Of a stretch of 64,000 bases of DNA, positions 43,642 to 57,341 are shown piece by piece. Both the position numbers and the translations under genes were made by a program. This stretch comes from Rebecca billardiae RCC1528 (Eukaryota; Haptophyta). Each line of letters opens with the position of its first letter. The stretch's first letter is position 1. Below the pieces are notes generated by a model that saw nothing but the letters and a program-made list of their open reading frames with translations, was not told the DNA's origin and made no database searches. The stretch is from assembly GCA_965240325.2 (NCBI GenBank), contig OZ251239.1, forward strand, positions 434,001 to 498,000, written 5' to 3'.

Positions 43642-45558
43642 TCAGCATTTTAGATAGAGTGATGTTTACCGAGCTGTCTCTAGCGTACCGATATTACAGG
43701 TGGATACGGGTGATCTGGACAGTGGCCGACCCAACTCACGCCGAGGCCTCCCTGGTTGCTCAGGAGTAGCCCCTGTGTCCAGTAGCCCGTATCCACCTGT
43801 ATCAAAGTCTCAACTCTCATATTACCCACTACTCACTACTGCGAAGGCCGTACTTGCCTATTATCGAGAATACCGCCGTATCCGTCGTCAAGTAGGGTAA
43901 AACCTGCCGCTCGACACAGTTGAATAGAAACTTGAAATTATAATAATATGATCATCACTATGATCCCGTTGACGAAAGCACTCGTCCGCAGCCTCGAGAT
44001 CAAACTCAAGCTTATGAGTTATGATATCATAGTTGCAGCGGATGAGCTCCAGAGCGGATTCGAGAATCGGGCCGATCGCCCGATCCATCGCAAAGATGTC
44101 GTCTAGCATGAACAGCATGAGCGACAGCAGCGTCGGCCCGGGCCGTTCCGCGCAGATAATCTCGGCGGTCGGGTCCGCGAATCAGTGCATTAGATCGCTG
44201 TGGGGGTGCGTACGGATAGCTTGTGAGTGGTTATAATGATGTCATCCTCGTTGGCTTGTCCGCCCCGTGCCGGCGTCATCGCCTCCCGGCTCAGAACTCA
44301 GAAGGCTGGGCGTGTGTGACGCGTCATGACGTGACGTCACGTCATGACGTCATGACGTGACGCGAGGAGTGGCGTAACGTGACGCCCGGACAGCGCTCTG
44401 CCCACGCCTGGCACACCCGGACTCACAGTAGTGCCACAGGCGGCTGCGCGCGCGCGCGCGCCGGGCGCGCCGCGTCGGCGCCGCGCGGTGGCGGCTGACG
44501 GGCGGCGGTGCAGCCCTGCCCCATTCGTACCAGCTCGTGGATCCTCCAGCTCCACGGCCACATGGTGCGGGAGCGGGAGCCCTCGCCTTTGGGCGACGAG
44601 CCCACCTCCTCTGTGCGGTCCGGCCAGCCGGAACCCGGCGCACTCCCTTACGGACGAAACTGTCAATGTCAACGACTGATTAGTTTCTTATAACACCAAT
44701 CACAAGAATAATACGACATACGTAACGGACGAAACGGTCACCGCCAAAAGACGTGTTGCTATGACGCGTAAATGACGCGTAAAACGCATGACGTCATGAC
44801 GTGACGCTAGAAATGGGCGTCATGACGCGTCATAGGGTCCCAGGCCTGCTGAGTCAGAATGACGGCGCCGCCGGATTCCGCGCTTAGGCGGCACTGGTCC
44901 GGCTGGAACCGCCGCACCGCGGGCTGAGGGGCGGGGGCGAGGGCGACTTCGATGAGCGCAGTCCTGGTGCTCCATACTGTCCGATCCGCTGGCTGTTTGG
45001 CGTGCGCGCGGGTATATATATATATGTATACTAGTCCTCGCTCAGCTGCAAATCAATCGCATCGACCGTCGTGCGCCTCAGGCCAGCGGGGCGCGGACTC
45101 AGTCAGACAAGTGCCGCTCGCGTGTGCCACTGGTCGCCGTAGGCGAAGCGAGGTCCGGACGAGGAGCAAGCTACCGGGCGCAGAGCCAAGCATGACCGCG
45201 TTCCGATGCTGCGCAAGCAACGCGTCGCCTTCGCACGGCAACTCGACGGCCGCAGCGGAGGCAGCGCCGGCCCCGCGCAGTGCGCGCGGCGGCGATGCAT
45301 TATTTTTGTAGTACTGTGGGGCTCCACATTCTTTACTACATCCTCATCCTGTCGGCGCGCTGTCGCATCGGCGCCCAGTCGGCGAGTTCGGACGACGACG
45401 TTTTGTGGACGACGGTGGGGCGAGGACGACGGGCGCTGGCGCGCCGCGAGGCGGCCGCAGCCCTCATCCAGGCCTCGCAGGCGGACGGCTGAACGAATCT
45501 TCCGGCGGCGCTACCATCGGCGACGGCTTCATGGGCGGTGACAGTTGGCGGGCGTCAA
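43642..45558. other. Second copy of the kinase-to-MULE intergenic region
   Basis: It repeats 23883-25799 almost base for base (one substitution noticed, near 45195). It includes the mariner-like MITE at 43697-43799, the putative inverted-repeat element at 44297-44853 and the short frames at 43888-44118 and 45280-45492. Confidence 0.75.
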
Positions 45559-45614
45559 TCTCGCCTGCCTGAGCTGTGTGCGTCTCTTATTCTTAGTAAA
45601 CTGTATACAGTTTA
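45559..45614. repeat. Palindrome arm and 9-bp target duplication at the left end of MULE copy 2
   Basis: The 47-bp arm 45559-45605 is the exact complement of 63381-63427, and TACAGTTTA at 45606-45614 is duplicated at 63381-63389. This fixes the ends of the complete element. Confidence 0.9.
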
Positions 45615-46106
45615 GGGAATCCTCCGGAAGTCCGACGAGGACCGACCGAGCAACCAGAACTCCGACAAACCTCCGCATCTCAGCACGGCGATTTCCGGAC
45701 TGGCACCCCCGCCAGTTTTCCGACGGCCAGAAGCTTCGGGAGCGAGCAAATGGCGCCGCTCGCCCGCAACGCGGAAGATACCGCTCGCGGCGAACCGGCG
45801 CGAACGCCCGCCTTGTATTCGGGCGGAGTACCCTAATGAGCGGGGGTGGGCACTTTCGTATTGCGCGCAGCCTGACGCCCACCCGCGACGAAACGACGCC
45901 GTCGACTCCTCCCGCCCGGACCGCCGCCGGAACGTTGCTCGTCAATTAGTTAGAGAAATGCGACGCCGGGGGGCGCGCCGCAAAACTTGCTCCCGAGCTC
46001 GCCACGAGGGAGGGCTGGGCGTGAGCACGACGTTAAGGGGGTACGCCTTCCACGCGCGCGGGCGTCGTGCGCGCGCCGCGCGGTCGCGCGCGGCGCATCG
46101 CGCACA
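45615..46106. repeat. Left terminal inverted repeat of the complete MULE
   Basis: It is the complement of 62885-63380 over about 490 bp. It includes the ATG-opened Arg-rich leader at 45958-46020, followed by a GTGAGC donor at 46021. Confidence 0.88.
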
Positions 46107-46434
46107 CGCACCGACCGTTCTTGTTCCCTGCGGCCTCCCCTCGCAGGAGTTCCCCCTTCTCGCATCCGAGTCGGTCTGAGGCGTCGACGGTCGCCGGCCG
46201 CGACGAGCAGGCAAGTCGCACTCGTGATTCGTGAATGGTGCGAGGTCGCGGTGGGCCGGGGCGGGTGTGTGTGGTCGGCAGCGATGTTGGTGGCGTGCGC
46301 CGCCGCGCGCGCGCACACCGCACCACTCCCATGCGCCCCCGTCCCCTGTCTGACGATGTGCCCCGTGTGTGTGCTCGCGCGCGCCTGCGTTTGCCTCTCC
46401 GCCGCACGTGCTGGCACGTACCGCGCAGGCGGGC

Positions 46435-49400
46435 ATGCGGCATGTGTCCGCCGGCCCCAGCAGTCAGGACGACCTGCTGCTCGTGGACGCGGTGATCGCA
46501 GCGGCTGACGACGCGTTGTGCACGCTGCAGTTCTCCTCGGCAGCAGCCCCGTGGACGTTCACCTTTGGTCTGGTGCTGTGCACCCTCGGCGTGGTCCACA
46601 GCACCGACGTGGGCCTTGGCGCCGCCGCCGCGCAGGTCACAGTGCCGCGCGTATGGGGTGGCAGCGGCGCCGACGCGCTGCTCACTGTGGTGGAGTGTGC
46701 GGAGTTGTTGGCTTCGCACCCGGACGCGCTGCGTGAGCGCGCGGACTCGGTGGCGCGCGTGTGCGCGGCGGCCCTTTGGTTCAGGGCCGTCGCGCAGATC
46801 GCCGTGCGCGCTGCCTGTGGTGCTTCCGCCGACGGGGCTCTGGCGGAGGAGGGCAGTTTCGCGGAGACGGCGCGACTGACGGCGTCCGCAGCGGCGCTCG
46901 GAGGGAAACCGGCGCCGCCGCCCGCAGGCACGTCCCACGCGCGCCGCTCGGGTGGCGCGGAGTCGCTGTCGCCGTCGTCCTCGGCGCCGACCCCAGGGCA
47001 GCACGCACGCGCCGCTGAGCACGCGCAGGGCGCATGCGCGTGGGCAGTGCGTGCGGCCTGGGCCGCCGCTCCGTTCCGGACGAAGCTGGCTCTGGCGGCG
47101 TTGTGCGCCCCCCGTCCGGATGCCCGCCCAGGTGCTGGGACTGGCGGAGGCGTCGACGACGTGCTCCCGGCGACGACGGCGGCGGCGGCGGCGCCGTCGG
47201 GCGCTTGGACGGGCGCGCCCCCCCCGTGCCCGCCGCTGTCATGCCCGTCCGAGGCGGTGATGTACTACGCGCGCGCCGTCTTCGGCGCGGACGCTGGCCA
47301 GTCCGAGCCTCTGTTCGTCGCCTTCGAGCGCGTGGCGTCGTGGCCAGCAGGCCGCAGCAGCCTCTGCGCGGACGCGCTGCGTGCGCGAGCGGCGGAGCTG
47401 CGCACGCAGGCGTACGCTGCCGTACGCGCGCTCTGCGCGCCCGTGCCGGCGCAGCCGCGCGCGTTCGTTCCCGCGTCGGCTGAGCAGGCACGCTGGCGCG
47501 ACCAGCAGCTGCGTGCGGAACTCGAGAGCGCCCGCTTGGCGTGGCTCGGCGCCGTCTCGCAGGCCGTCGTGGGGGCCGGCGAAGGGGTGGCGGCAGATGG
47601 AGCGCCGCGCGCTGCCACGTCCGGCGCCGCCGCTGGACGTGACGCCGCCGTGCGCGCAGCCGCCGTCAGGCTGCGTGCTGCCGTGGTCGCCGACGGCCAC
47701 GCCGGTCTTGCGGCCTTTGTGGCCGCGTGCGAGGACGGCTCGCTGCGCGAAGGGTGGCTGGCGCGGCCGTTGCTGCGGGCCGCCTCCACCATCGCCGAGC
47801 GCACCGTGTGGGCAGTGGTCATCCCGCTCGCGCCCGCGCTGGTGCACGTCGGCGAGGGCGCGCGTCTGCACCCCTTGCTCGACGCCACCTTCGCGCAGGC
47901 CCTCGTGGCCGGCGCGGCCGTCTCGCAGCCGCCAGTGACGCTGGTGCTGACGCTGTGCGGTGCGCACGCTGTCGTGGGCGCCGCTGCGCCGTGGCGCGAC
48001 GAGGTGACGAGCGCGGCGTCGGGCGCGATGCGCCCTGCCTCCGCCGTGGTGGTGCCGCGCGCGCTGCCGCCTGCAGGCGAGCCGCCGCTGGGCGACGCGC
48101 TGGCGCCGACGCCTGCGGCGGCGCCCGCGCCCAGCCTCGACGACATGCTCGCGCATAACGCCGCGGTTGGGCGCGCGCTGCAGGCCGCGTTTGGTGCCGC
48201 CGCTGCGGCACCGCAGCGTTTGGACATGGACATGGGCGTGCTGGTTGGCCCGTTGCGCGAGTACGTGCTGCAGCACGCAGGCCTCGGCGGGGACGGCGAT
48301 GCGTCCATGCCCTTGCTGGATGAGGGTGGCGGCCTCCTGCGCACGGTGCACGCGTACCAGTCCGCGGACGCGGGCGGCGAGGCGGCCGCGCAGCGGCGCT
48401 GGGGGGTGGGCGACCACGGCTCCTCTGCGCGCTCGGTGCTGGGGTGCCGCGCCTTTGAGCGCGTGGTGGCGGCGCTGAAGGGCGTCGTGAGCTCGTTGTT
48501 CCGCGGCGACGCCTCTGACGGTGTCCGCGGCCTCGACGCGCTCGACCTCACGGCCTGGCATGTCTTCGGGCGGCCGATGCGTCCGCCCGACGGGGGCCGC
48601 GGCACGTGCGACGACGGCGACGTCACGACGTACGGGTGGCACGTCGACGGCACGACCGACGAGGACCATCTGTGGACGGCAGTGGTCCTCTTGCACTTGC
48701 CGCAAAGTGTGCCCACCAATCCCTTCCCGCTGCAGACGGTCGGCGCGCGCCCCCCCGGTGCGCGCGCCGACGCCGTGCCGCTGCACGGCGACGTTGCCCT
48801 GCAGGAAAGCGCAGGTGCAGTGCACATCTTCCCCGCCATGTGGCATCACCGCTCGGCCCCCAGTGCGCGCGCCGCGTCCTCGGGGTCCGTGCCGTCGTCC
48901 TCGCGCAAGAGGCCTACGCGTCAGGGTGCGGCGGACGCGCTCGTCCTGAAGGCTGTGTTCTCATTCGGGGGGCGGGGCCTCGCGGACACATTCCGCGCTT
49001 CGTTCACGCCGCCGCCGAGCGCGCCTCGCCCCGCCGCCACGCCGTGCGCGGCGCGCTCCGACCCGCCTCCCACGCCGTATCGGCTCGTGCCCGCCCTCGA
49101 GCGCGGGCTCCAGCACTCGTTTGAGACCAGGCTGCGCTGGGGGGCTGAGCCCACGCGCGCTGGCGCTGACGCCCGCTTCCGGCTCGGCTCGCCTGCGCAC
49201 CACGAGTACGTCTCCCGCCTGGTGGTCGACCTGCCGACCGCGGCGCACGGCCAGCAGGCGCCGTCGGACCACGAGCAGCGGGCCTGGGCGCAGTCGGCGC
49301 TGCAGCTGGCGCTGCCCGTGTGCGCTGCCGACGGCGCGCAGCTCGCACATGAGCGCGCAGCGGCGCCTGCCGTGCCCCACGTCGTGGGGCTTGCGGGCGG

Positions 49401-52400
49401 CCACCCCGCGCCTCACGCCGACGGCGGTGGGCGCGCGCCCACCGCCGCGGCCGCGCACGGCACGGGCGCGCACGTGGGCGCCCCCTTTGACGAGGGCGCG
49501 CGGCCCCCACGCGCCGATGGCGTTGACGACCCGGCTGTCGGGCCGCGCGCGCCCACGGCCGTGCGTCGCCCCGACGCAGCGTCCGCCCCGCTGCGGCACA
49601 CCGGCGCCCGCCAAAGCTCGAGCTCGGACGCGCCGGGCGCGCACGAGCCCGCGTCGCCGCGGCCTGGCGATGGGCACTCTTCGCCCGCTCGCGTGGCAAC
49701 GCCAGCGCCGGGCGCACCCTGCGCTGCGGGCGACGCCGTGCCCTGCGTCGCGGTGACGGTGCCCGGCGCTGCTGTGTGCGCCGCGACGGCGCGCCCGCCA
49801 CTCCACCCGGCGGGGCCGCCCCTCGACAGCAGCAGCGCGCGCGCGGTGATCGCGCAGCCGCCCGGCTGCGCCTCGCGCGCGCCGCCGCAGCCGCGCGGCG
49901 CCTCCGGTGGCGACGGCGGCAATGACGACGACGACGCGCGGCTGAGGGCCCTCCCTGCGCTGCCGCACGCAGGTGGCCTCTTGTCCGGCGGGGACCTCGC
50001 CCTGGCCCTGCACGCCGGCCAGCGTGCCCACCTCGGTGGCCACCTTGCCGACGCGTTGGCGACGGAGAAGTCGGCGCCCGCATGGGCGCGCGGTGGAGTG
50101 CCCCTCGTCGACGCGTCCGTGGGCCATAGGACGCACACGACGGCGGCCGCCCGCGGCAACGCGCCGCTGTTCGCCCTGAGCGCGGACTGGCCGACGATGC
50201 GCGTCGGCGAGTCCGACGCCCGCGGCGAGCCGCTCGTCACGGACGCCGATCCCGCCAGTGCCGCCATCGACGTGCGCGACTGGGAGGAGGGCATCGCGGA
50301 CGACGACTGCGCGGACGCCCGCGCGCGCGCGGCGCAGGCGGCACTGCAGGCGGACGAGTCCGCCGACAGCGACGCCGCTCGCGCGCGCGACCCGCTGGCT
50401 GCCCTCATGCCGTGTCCACCCATCGTCGCTCGCGCGCAGCCGCCCTCCACCGGTCCCGCCGAGCCCCGCGCCGGCCAGGCCGGCGCCCGGCTTGTTGCGC
50501 CGGAGTCGCTGCACCACGGCGGTGACGCCGGGTACTTCCGCTACTCCGCGCCGTCGAGCACCTCGGCGAGCACGTCGGCGGCAGCGCACCGCCTCGAGCT
50601 CCGGCCCCTGGCACTGTGGAGGAAAATGGGCTTGCGGGCGCCGCGCCCGTACTCCCAGGTGAAGGCGGACGCCACCCTGCTCGAGCCCCCGATGGTGCGC
50701 CAGGTGTACCCGCGCCTCGCCGACGCGCTCACGCACGCCTCGGAGTGCGCGCTGCACCGGGGGGCCATGCCGCCGACGCGGCGCGTCGACCGCGCCAAGC
50801 TGACGATCGGATGCCCCACGCCCGGGTGCCCGTCCGTGGTGGTGGTGGGCCCGTCGAAGTACGTGGACACGTTTGGCGCGCCGCCGTGGGCCGTGCAACG
50901 CTCGGTCGCGCACGGCTCCATGTGCCGCAACCTGCGCATGGGCAAGGGGTCCGAGGAACACCCCATCGGCTCGCTGCCGCGCCCGACCAACCAGCCGGGC
51001 GTGCGCACGACGCCGTACTCCCAACACGAGCTCGGGCGGGCGATCGTCGAGGACTGGAAGGCGCGCTTGGCCCGGCGCGGGACCACGCACGCGCAGCTGT
51101 GCTACGGCCCGCAGCAAGCACGAGAGGTCGCGCGCCAGCTGGACGCAGAGCTCCCCATGGGTGAATCGCTCATCGCGCGAGCGCACAAAGAAGCGCGCGC
51201 CGAGATCTACGGGGACGACACGGCCATGTCGCGCGACCTCGTGGCCGTGTGCGCGTCGCTGTCGCAGGAGGGCAACGAGGTCGCGCCCATCATCTTCCAC
51301 GAGAACTCGGTCGAGGACGCGCTGCTGGCCATGTTCGGCCGCGTGCACGACGAGGTGCAGCAGGGGCTGCCGGCGGGCGCGCAGCGCGCGGCCTTCAACC
51401 CCGACGCGGCGGAGGTGCAGAAGGCGCTGGCTGACGTGCGCGGCAAGAAGGCAGTGGGTGGCTTCCACTACGTGCCCAAGCAGGCCAAGGCGCTTTACCG
51501 CGAGCACTTTCACGCGAAGGGCAACACGGCCGCGTTCAGCGACGCGTGCTTCCTGCACCGCCCCGCCAGCGGTGGCGCGAAGCGCGCGGGTGCGCGCGCC
51601 CGCCGCACCCGGGCACGCCCTCGCGACGCCGCGTGCGTCCGTGCCGCCTCAGCGCCCGCCCGTCTGACCTGCCCGCGCGCACGCACGCGCGCGACGCAGG
51701 CATGCTCTTCGTCACGCTGGCCGTGAACGCCAACCGGCAGCTGTTCGTCTTGTGCGTGTCGTACATCGTCGACGTGGAGTGCCTGGACTCGTGGTGCGCG
51801 CACGTCGGATACCTCATGCAGCACCTCGGCGGGGCGGCTGTGTGGGACGACCCCAACGGCGTCACCATCTCGGACGGCCAGAAGGGCCTGCGCGGCGCGT
51901 GGAAGCTGCTGTGCCCGCGCAGGCACCTCTTCCTGTGCACGTTCCACAAGCGCCAGACCTTCATCACGGGCTACGCACACTCGGCGAACGAGGTGCCCAC
52001 CATCCTGCGCGTGTTCGACGCGTGCGTGGACGCGTTGACCGAGGAGGTGTGGGAGGCCGCCTGGGTGGAGATGCCAGAGTCGGCCAAGCGCATCCTCGAC
52101 GTCATCCCCCGCGAGGAGCTCTTCCCGTGCTTCGCGCCGGTGTCCCTGCGCGGCTACGTGACGTCCGCGCCGGCGGAGTCCTTCATGCACTGGCTGCTGC
52201 CGGTGCGCAAGGCGCAGGGCCCGGTGTGGATGCTGCTCGACCTGCACGACAACCTCTTTCGCCTCTACGCGACGCACCGCAGCGTCGCCGTGCGCCACGC
52301 CCTGAAGCCCGACGCCGATGATGAGGTGCACGGGTTGCCGCCACGGCACCTGGAATACGTGCGCCAGCAGGTGAGCACGGCGCGCACGCTCTCTCAGGTG

Positions 52401-55400
52401 GAAGTGCACCGTGTCCTCGACGGGCCGCACGCAGGTGCCCTGCGCATGCTCAACACCACGGACGGCTCGGCGCCGCGCCACGTGTACCTCGACGAGTTCC
52501 GGTGCTGCGCGTTGCTGCGCCGCAAGCGCCTGCCGTGCATGCACTTCTGCCGCGTGGCGACCTCCGTCGGCCGTGCCATGGGCACGTGCTTGCCCCAGGA
52601 CCTGCGCTGCGAGACGTGGTTCGCGCAGGTGGGCCTTCGGGTCGAGCGCGACGCCAACGACACCCGGGTGGACACGCTCGGGCGCGTCGTGGCCATCACC
52701 AAGCTCGACGTCATCACACCGCCCCAGCGCCTGGAGGACGCCATTGCGGCTCTGCTGCTGCCCGCTCTCGCCAAGCGCGCCCTGCTCGAAAAGTACGTGG
52801 CCATGCCAGCGGTGCCCGCGCGCGTGGGCAGGCCCGCGTCCTCGGCGCGACGGCTGGCGTTCTGGGAGGGCCGCGCCGGGGCGCGCCACCCGCGCGCACC
52901 GCGCGCGCGCGCGCCGCGCGTGCAGTTGGGCAAATCCGCGGCGTCGTACGTGCGCCCCTTGAGGGAGCAAGCCCCGGACGGCGACTTCGCCCGGCGCGTG
53001 CGCGAAGCGCACCGCGACGAGCTCGCGCGTGTGCTCGAGGGGCTGCCGGAGCACCTGTACGGCATCGCGCACACGCACGTGCTCGACGACACTAACGTGC
53101 TCGTGCGCGTGGCCGGCCCGCTCCGCGAGGGTGTGGTTGCGAACCAGCGACGTCGCCACTTTGCCACGTACACGGCCGGCACGACCGCCGCCGCGCAACT
53201 GCGCTGCTGCGCGTGTTTCGACCCCGAGGCCGCGGACCTCAGCGCGGCGTGGCCGGCGGACTCGCCGCCGATCGACCCCCGACTGGCGTGCCAGGGCTGC
53301 GCCTGCTTCATCCACTCGCCCGCGCAGTGCAAGTATGTGTGGCACCTCGGCGCGCTGGACAGCGGGCTGTACATGTGCACGTGCTGCTACTTCCTGCTCG
53401 TCGCGGGGGCGTGGAAGCGCCTGCGCGAAGCGCGCGCAGCCGCGGCGGGCGAGGCGGCGGCGCCCGACGGGCCGCGCGGCGCGAGGCCGGAGGACGTGCC
53501 ATACCACCGTATGCGCGGACAGCACGGCGGTGGGGCCGCGCGCGGCAACCCGGCGCGCACCGCAGGCGCGCGCGGGGGCCGCGCAGGCGGCCGCGGGGGC
53601 CGCGGCGCGGCGGCGCCCGCGCCCGGGCGCGCGCAGCCGGCGGCCGCCCAGACGCGCGACGGCGCCGCCGCGGCGGGCGCGGGCGCGCGCGGCGGCCCGC
53701 GCCGGCACTGCGCGCGCGCGATCGCCTCGCAGGCACTTGGCGGCACCGGCGTACGCATGGGCTTCGCGACGGCACCGATGCCAAACGCCGCCACGCAGCG
53801 GCCGGCCGCACCGCCTGAGGGCACGACGGGCCCGCGCAGTGGCGCGGACGCCGGCACGACGCCCGCCGCGCGCGCGCGCGCGCACGCCGCGGAGCCGCTG
53901 CCGGCCACGGGCGACACAGTACCGCTGGCGGCGACTGAGCATCCCTTCCGCCCCCCGTGGCCCGGCGCCCACGCGCCACCGCCACCGGGTGCGCGAGTCC
54001 CTCGGGCGCGCGCGGGCGCGGCAGAGCCACCGGCGGAGGCGGCGGAGTCCGAGTCGGCGTACGCGCGCCTCGCTGACGACAGCGCCGCAGTGCTCGCGGC
54101 GGTGCAGCGCATACCTGGCATCGGTCGGGGCAGGGCAGCCATGTTCATGTGCAGTCGCGGCCTGTCAGCACCGTGGCCCACGCTCAGCGAGACGGCCGGT
54201 GACGCATTCGGCGCGTCCAGCGCGACGACGGGCAAGGTGCTGGCACAGTTTGCGCGCGCCGCCGCCGCCCCCGCCGAGCTGGCGCGCGCGCACGCGTCGC
54301 CCGCCGTGCCCGCCGAGGGCAGTGGCGGCGCGAGGGGCTCGGGCGGCGCCGCTCCGAACGCGGCCTCCCACGTGTGGGCGCACGCAGGCGCACACGACGT
54401 CGCGGCGGCGGCGGCGGGCCTGGCGGACGTCCTGGCTGGCGGCGGCGGCGCGGGCGCAGGCGCCGCAGGCCAGGCGGGCGCCGCGGCTGGCACCTCCCGC
54501 GCGGGCGCGGGGGCCGCGTCTGCGCCGTGCGCGCCCAAGCGCCCTCGGACTGCGGCCGCCGCCGACGACGCGGGCGGTGCGGCCGCGGATGGGCGCCTGC
54601 CGCCGGCTTCGCGCCAGGCGGCGGGCGCCCGCGCGTCCACGGCGGGGCCATCGTCGGCGGCGCGGTCGGTGCCGACGCCGGGCCCAACGCGCGCAGGCGC
54701 CGACCTGCTGGGGACGGCGCGTGGCACGTCTGGTGCCGCGGACGACACAGCCGTCGCCACCGCGGACGACGCGGTCGCCCACTTGGCGCGCACTGGTCTG
54801 CCGGTGCGCGACGCTGGAGCGCGCGCCGCGGGCGATGACCGCCACGCGCCGGTGCGCCTGTTCCACGCCGCCGACGCCGCCGCCGGCGCAGACGACCACG
54901 ACGCCGAATTCGCCCGATTACGGCTGTGCTGCGCCCAGGCAGTGCTCGACGACCTCTGGGGCGCGGGCGCCGCACAGCCGTTGCCCGTGCCAGCCGACGG
55001 TGACGACGTGCTGCACGCGGTGCTCGCGCACGCGCACGCGCGGGCGCGTCCGCCCAGCACGCTTGAGGCCCTGTGGTGGGCGTGCTGCGCGCGGCGCCTG
55101 CGCGCGGCGGCCGCGTCGTGGCTGGCCGCGCACGCGCATGCGACGCCCACCGAGCACTCCGTCGGCTGGGGTGGCGCGCTGGGCCCGGCCGAGTCGGCAG
55201 AGGACCTGCGAGCGCAGGCGCGCTTCATCGGCTTGTGCGGCGCTGACGTGCGCGCACTTCCCCCGGAGAGCGCAGGTGGCGACGAAGCTGGGCAGGCGCG
55301 TTTGCGGGCTCTGCGCATGGTGGCCCCCGACGACTCGTCGTCGTGGCACACCCCCGGCCAGGGCGTGCGCGATCTGGACGACGCAGTGACGCTGGCAGTG

Positions 55401-57341
55401 CGAGCGGCGGAGTACACGTGCGACGGGTACGTCAGCAGCCCGGGCAACACGTGCGATGGCCCTGAGTGGTACGCGGCAGTCGCTCGCGCCGCCGGCGTGC
55501 ACCTCCTCGTCTTCGACATGGCCTACGCACGCCGAGCTCGCGACGTGCACGGCGTCGCCATGCGTGAGCACGTGCGGTGGTATCCTCCGACGGCAGTGCG
55601 CGTGCCGCCGGCGCCGGCGGCGCCACGCGCTCGCGGGGGCGCCGGCGCGAAGCGCCGGCGCGCCGACACGCCCGACGCAGGCGCCGCGCACGCGGACGCA
55701 CGTCCGCTGTGCGAAGCGCGCCTGAGCCTGGGACGCGAGACGCACGCACGCGTCCTGCGCACGCTCGACGTCGGGGCGATGGGCACCGGCTGGGTGGCCA
55801 TCGTGCGCAACGTGTGTCCTCGCCGGCAGTTCTACGCAGTGGTTGCGCCGCAGGCCACCCCGCGCGCGCACGGGGTGTTGCCGGCGTCGCGCTGGAGTGC
55901 GTTCCAGCCGGCTGCGGACGCGCACGTGAGGCTGGCGTCCAGGCGGCGCGGGTGCGAGGTGGATGCGCTGGACCCGAGCGCGTTCGGCACCGAGGTGGTC
56001 CCTCTCGACGGCTCCGACGGGGCATGGCGGTGCGACGTGGGCTTGGGGCTGCGCCTGGCCTTGGGCGAGACCGCCGCTGACGTGACGGCGGAGCGATGCC
56101 GCGCTGACGTGACGGCGGGTGATGCCGCGCCACGCGGCGCAGCCGCGCCGCGCGCCGCGGCGGCGACGGACGCCACCGTGGACGCGGGTGCGGCGGCGCC
56201 GGCGCCCGCCGGGCACGGGGCTGCGCCGGCTGCGGTGGCTCCGGCGGCCGCCGCACACGTGCACGCGCCGGTGGACGACGCCGCGGTCCTGCTCGAGCGC
56301 CTGGGCTTCCCCGCGCTGCCCCTGCCGCCGGCGTTGCCGCCCGAGGCGCGGGCTGGTGCACAGACCGGAGCACCCGGCGGCGTGGATGGCGACGGCAACG
56401 TCGCCGCGGCCATCCGCGAGCTCTTCGGCGGCGGCACGAGCGTGCAGGACGTTCCCGGCGATGGCGACTGCTACTTTCACGCGTGGCTCGCGCACGACAC
56501 GCGTGGCGTGCGGGCCGACCTGCCCGCCGCCAACGCGCGCGCGCAGACGCTGCGCGACGGCGTGTGCTCGTACATCGCGTCGTGGGAGGACGAGCACGGA
56601 CCGGGCGAGACGCTCGGCACGGCGTCGGCCACGGCGTCGGCGGCAAGCGCGCTCGGCATGCTTGGCGTCAAGCCAGCATCCATCCCCCGGGCCCGCACCG
56701 GCCAAGGACTCGAAGTGCAGGACGAGGACTGGCAGGAGGTGCTGCCACTGCCACTGCGACATACTGGAGGCGTGCGGACGCTGGGAGCAGCGGCGCGCGC
56801 GTACGCGCGCGGCGCCCGGTACACGGGCGACGGCGCTGGCGCGCATGCGGCGCGCGCTGGTGCGTGGTCGGCGTGGGGCTCGCACGTCGCGACGGCGCGC
56901 GCCACGGGCCTGCCGCTGGTGGTCCTTGAGCTGCGCGGCGGGGCTACGCCGGAGGAGGCGGCGTGGCGCGCGTTCACCGACAACGTCTGGTTCTACCCCG
57001 TGCAGACGCGGCCGGGCCTTCGCTGGCGGCGGACTGACGACGGCGGGCGCAAGGGCAGCGTCGCCGTGAGCACGCATGCGCACCTGCGCCTGCGTGACGA
57101 GCGCACGCGGCGCGCCTTGCAGCGTCTGGACGTCACGCAGTTGGGCACGACGTGGATGGCCGTGGTGTACGACGGCCGTTGCCACTTCGGCGCGGTGGTG
57201 TCGGCGACGGCGCCCCTGGAGGCGCGTTCGGCGCGCGACAACAACGAGGGGCGTCTGGCGCACTTCATGCGAGCTACATCACCCTTGCAGGGGTACGTTG
57301 AGTGCGCACCACGCCGCCTGAGCACGCCAGGTGCCAGCTAA
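46435..57341 (+). CDS. MULE gene A: dioxygenase-like / transposase / OTU-like fusion protein (copy 2)
   Basis: Exons 46435-51589 and 51700-57341 give 3598 residues, six more than copy 1 because of an in-frame 18-bp gain near 56095. Domain order and all candidate catalytic residues are as in copy 1: H-x-D and distal His of the dioxygenase-like domain, the MULE Asp pair, the SWIM-like finger, a degenerate OTU-like module (DGDD) and an intact one (DGDC). Substitutions relative to copy 1 fall mainly in the low-complexity and OTU-like parts, for example PGQG for PDQR. The upstream leader in the terminal repeat (45958-46020) may be a first exon. Its stop overlaps that of gene B on the other strand. 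Confidence 0.85.

Noticed and set aside
46435-57341. KDZ (Kyakuja-Dileera-Zisupton) transposase identity for gene A
   Set aside because: Considered because a dioxygenase is present. The ISDGQKGL...CTFHK core, the SWIM-like finger, the 0.5-kb inverted repeats and the 9-bp duplication fit Mutator better.
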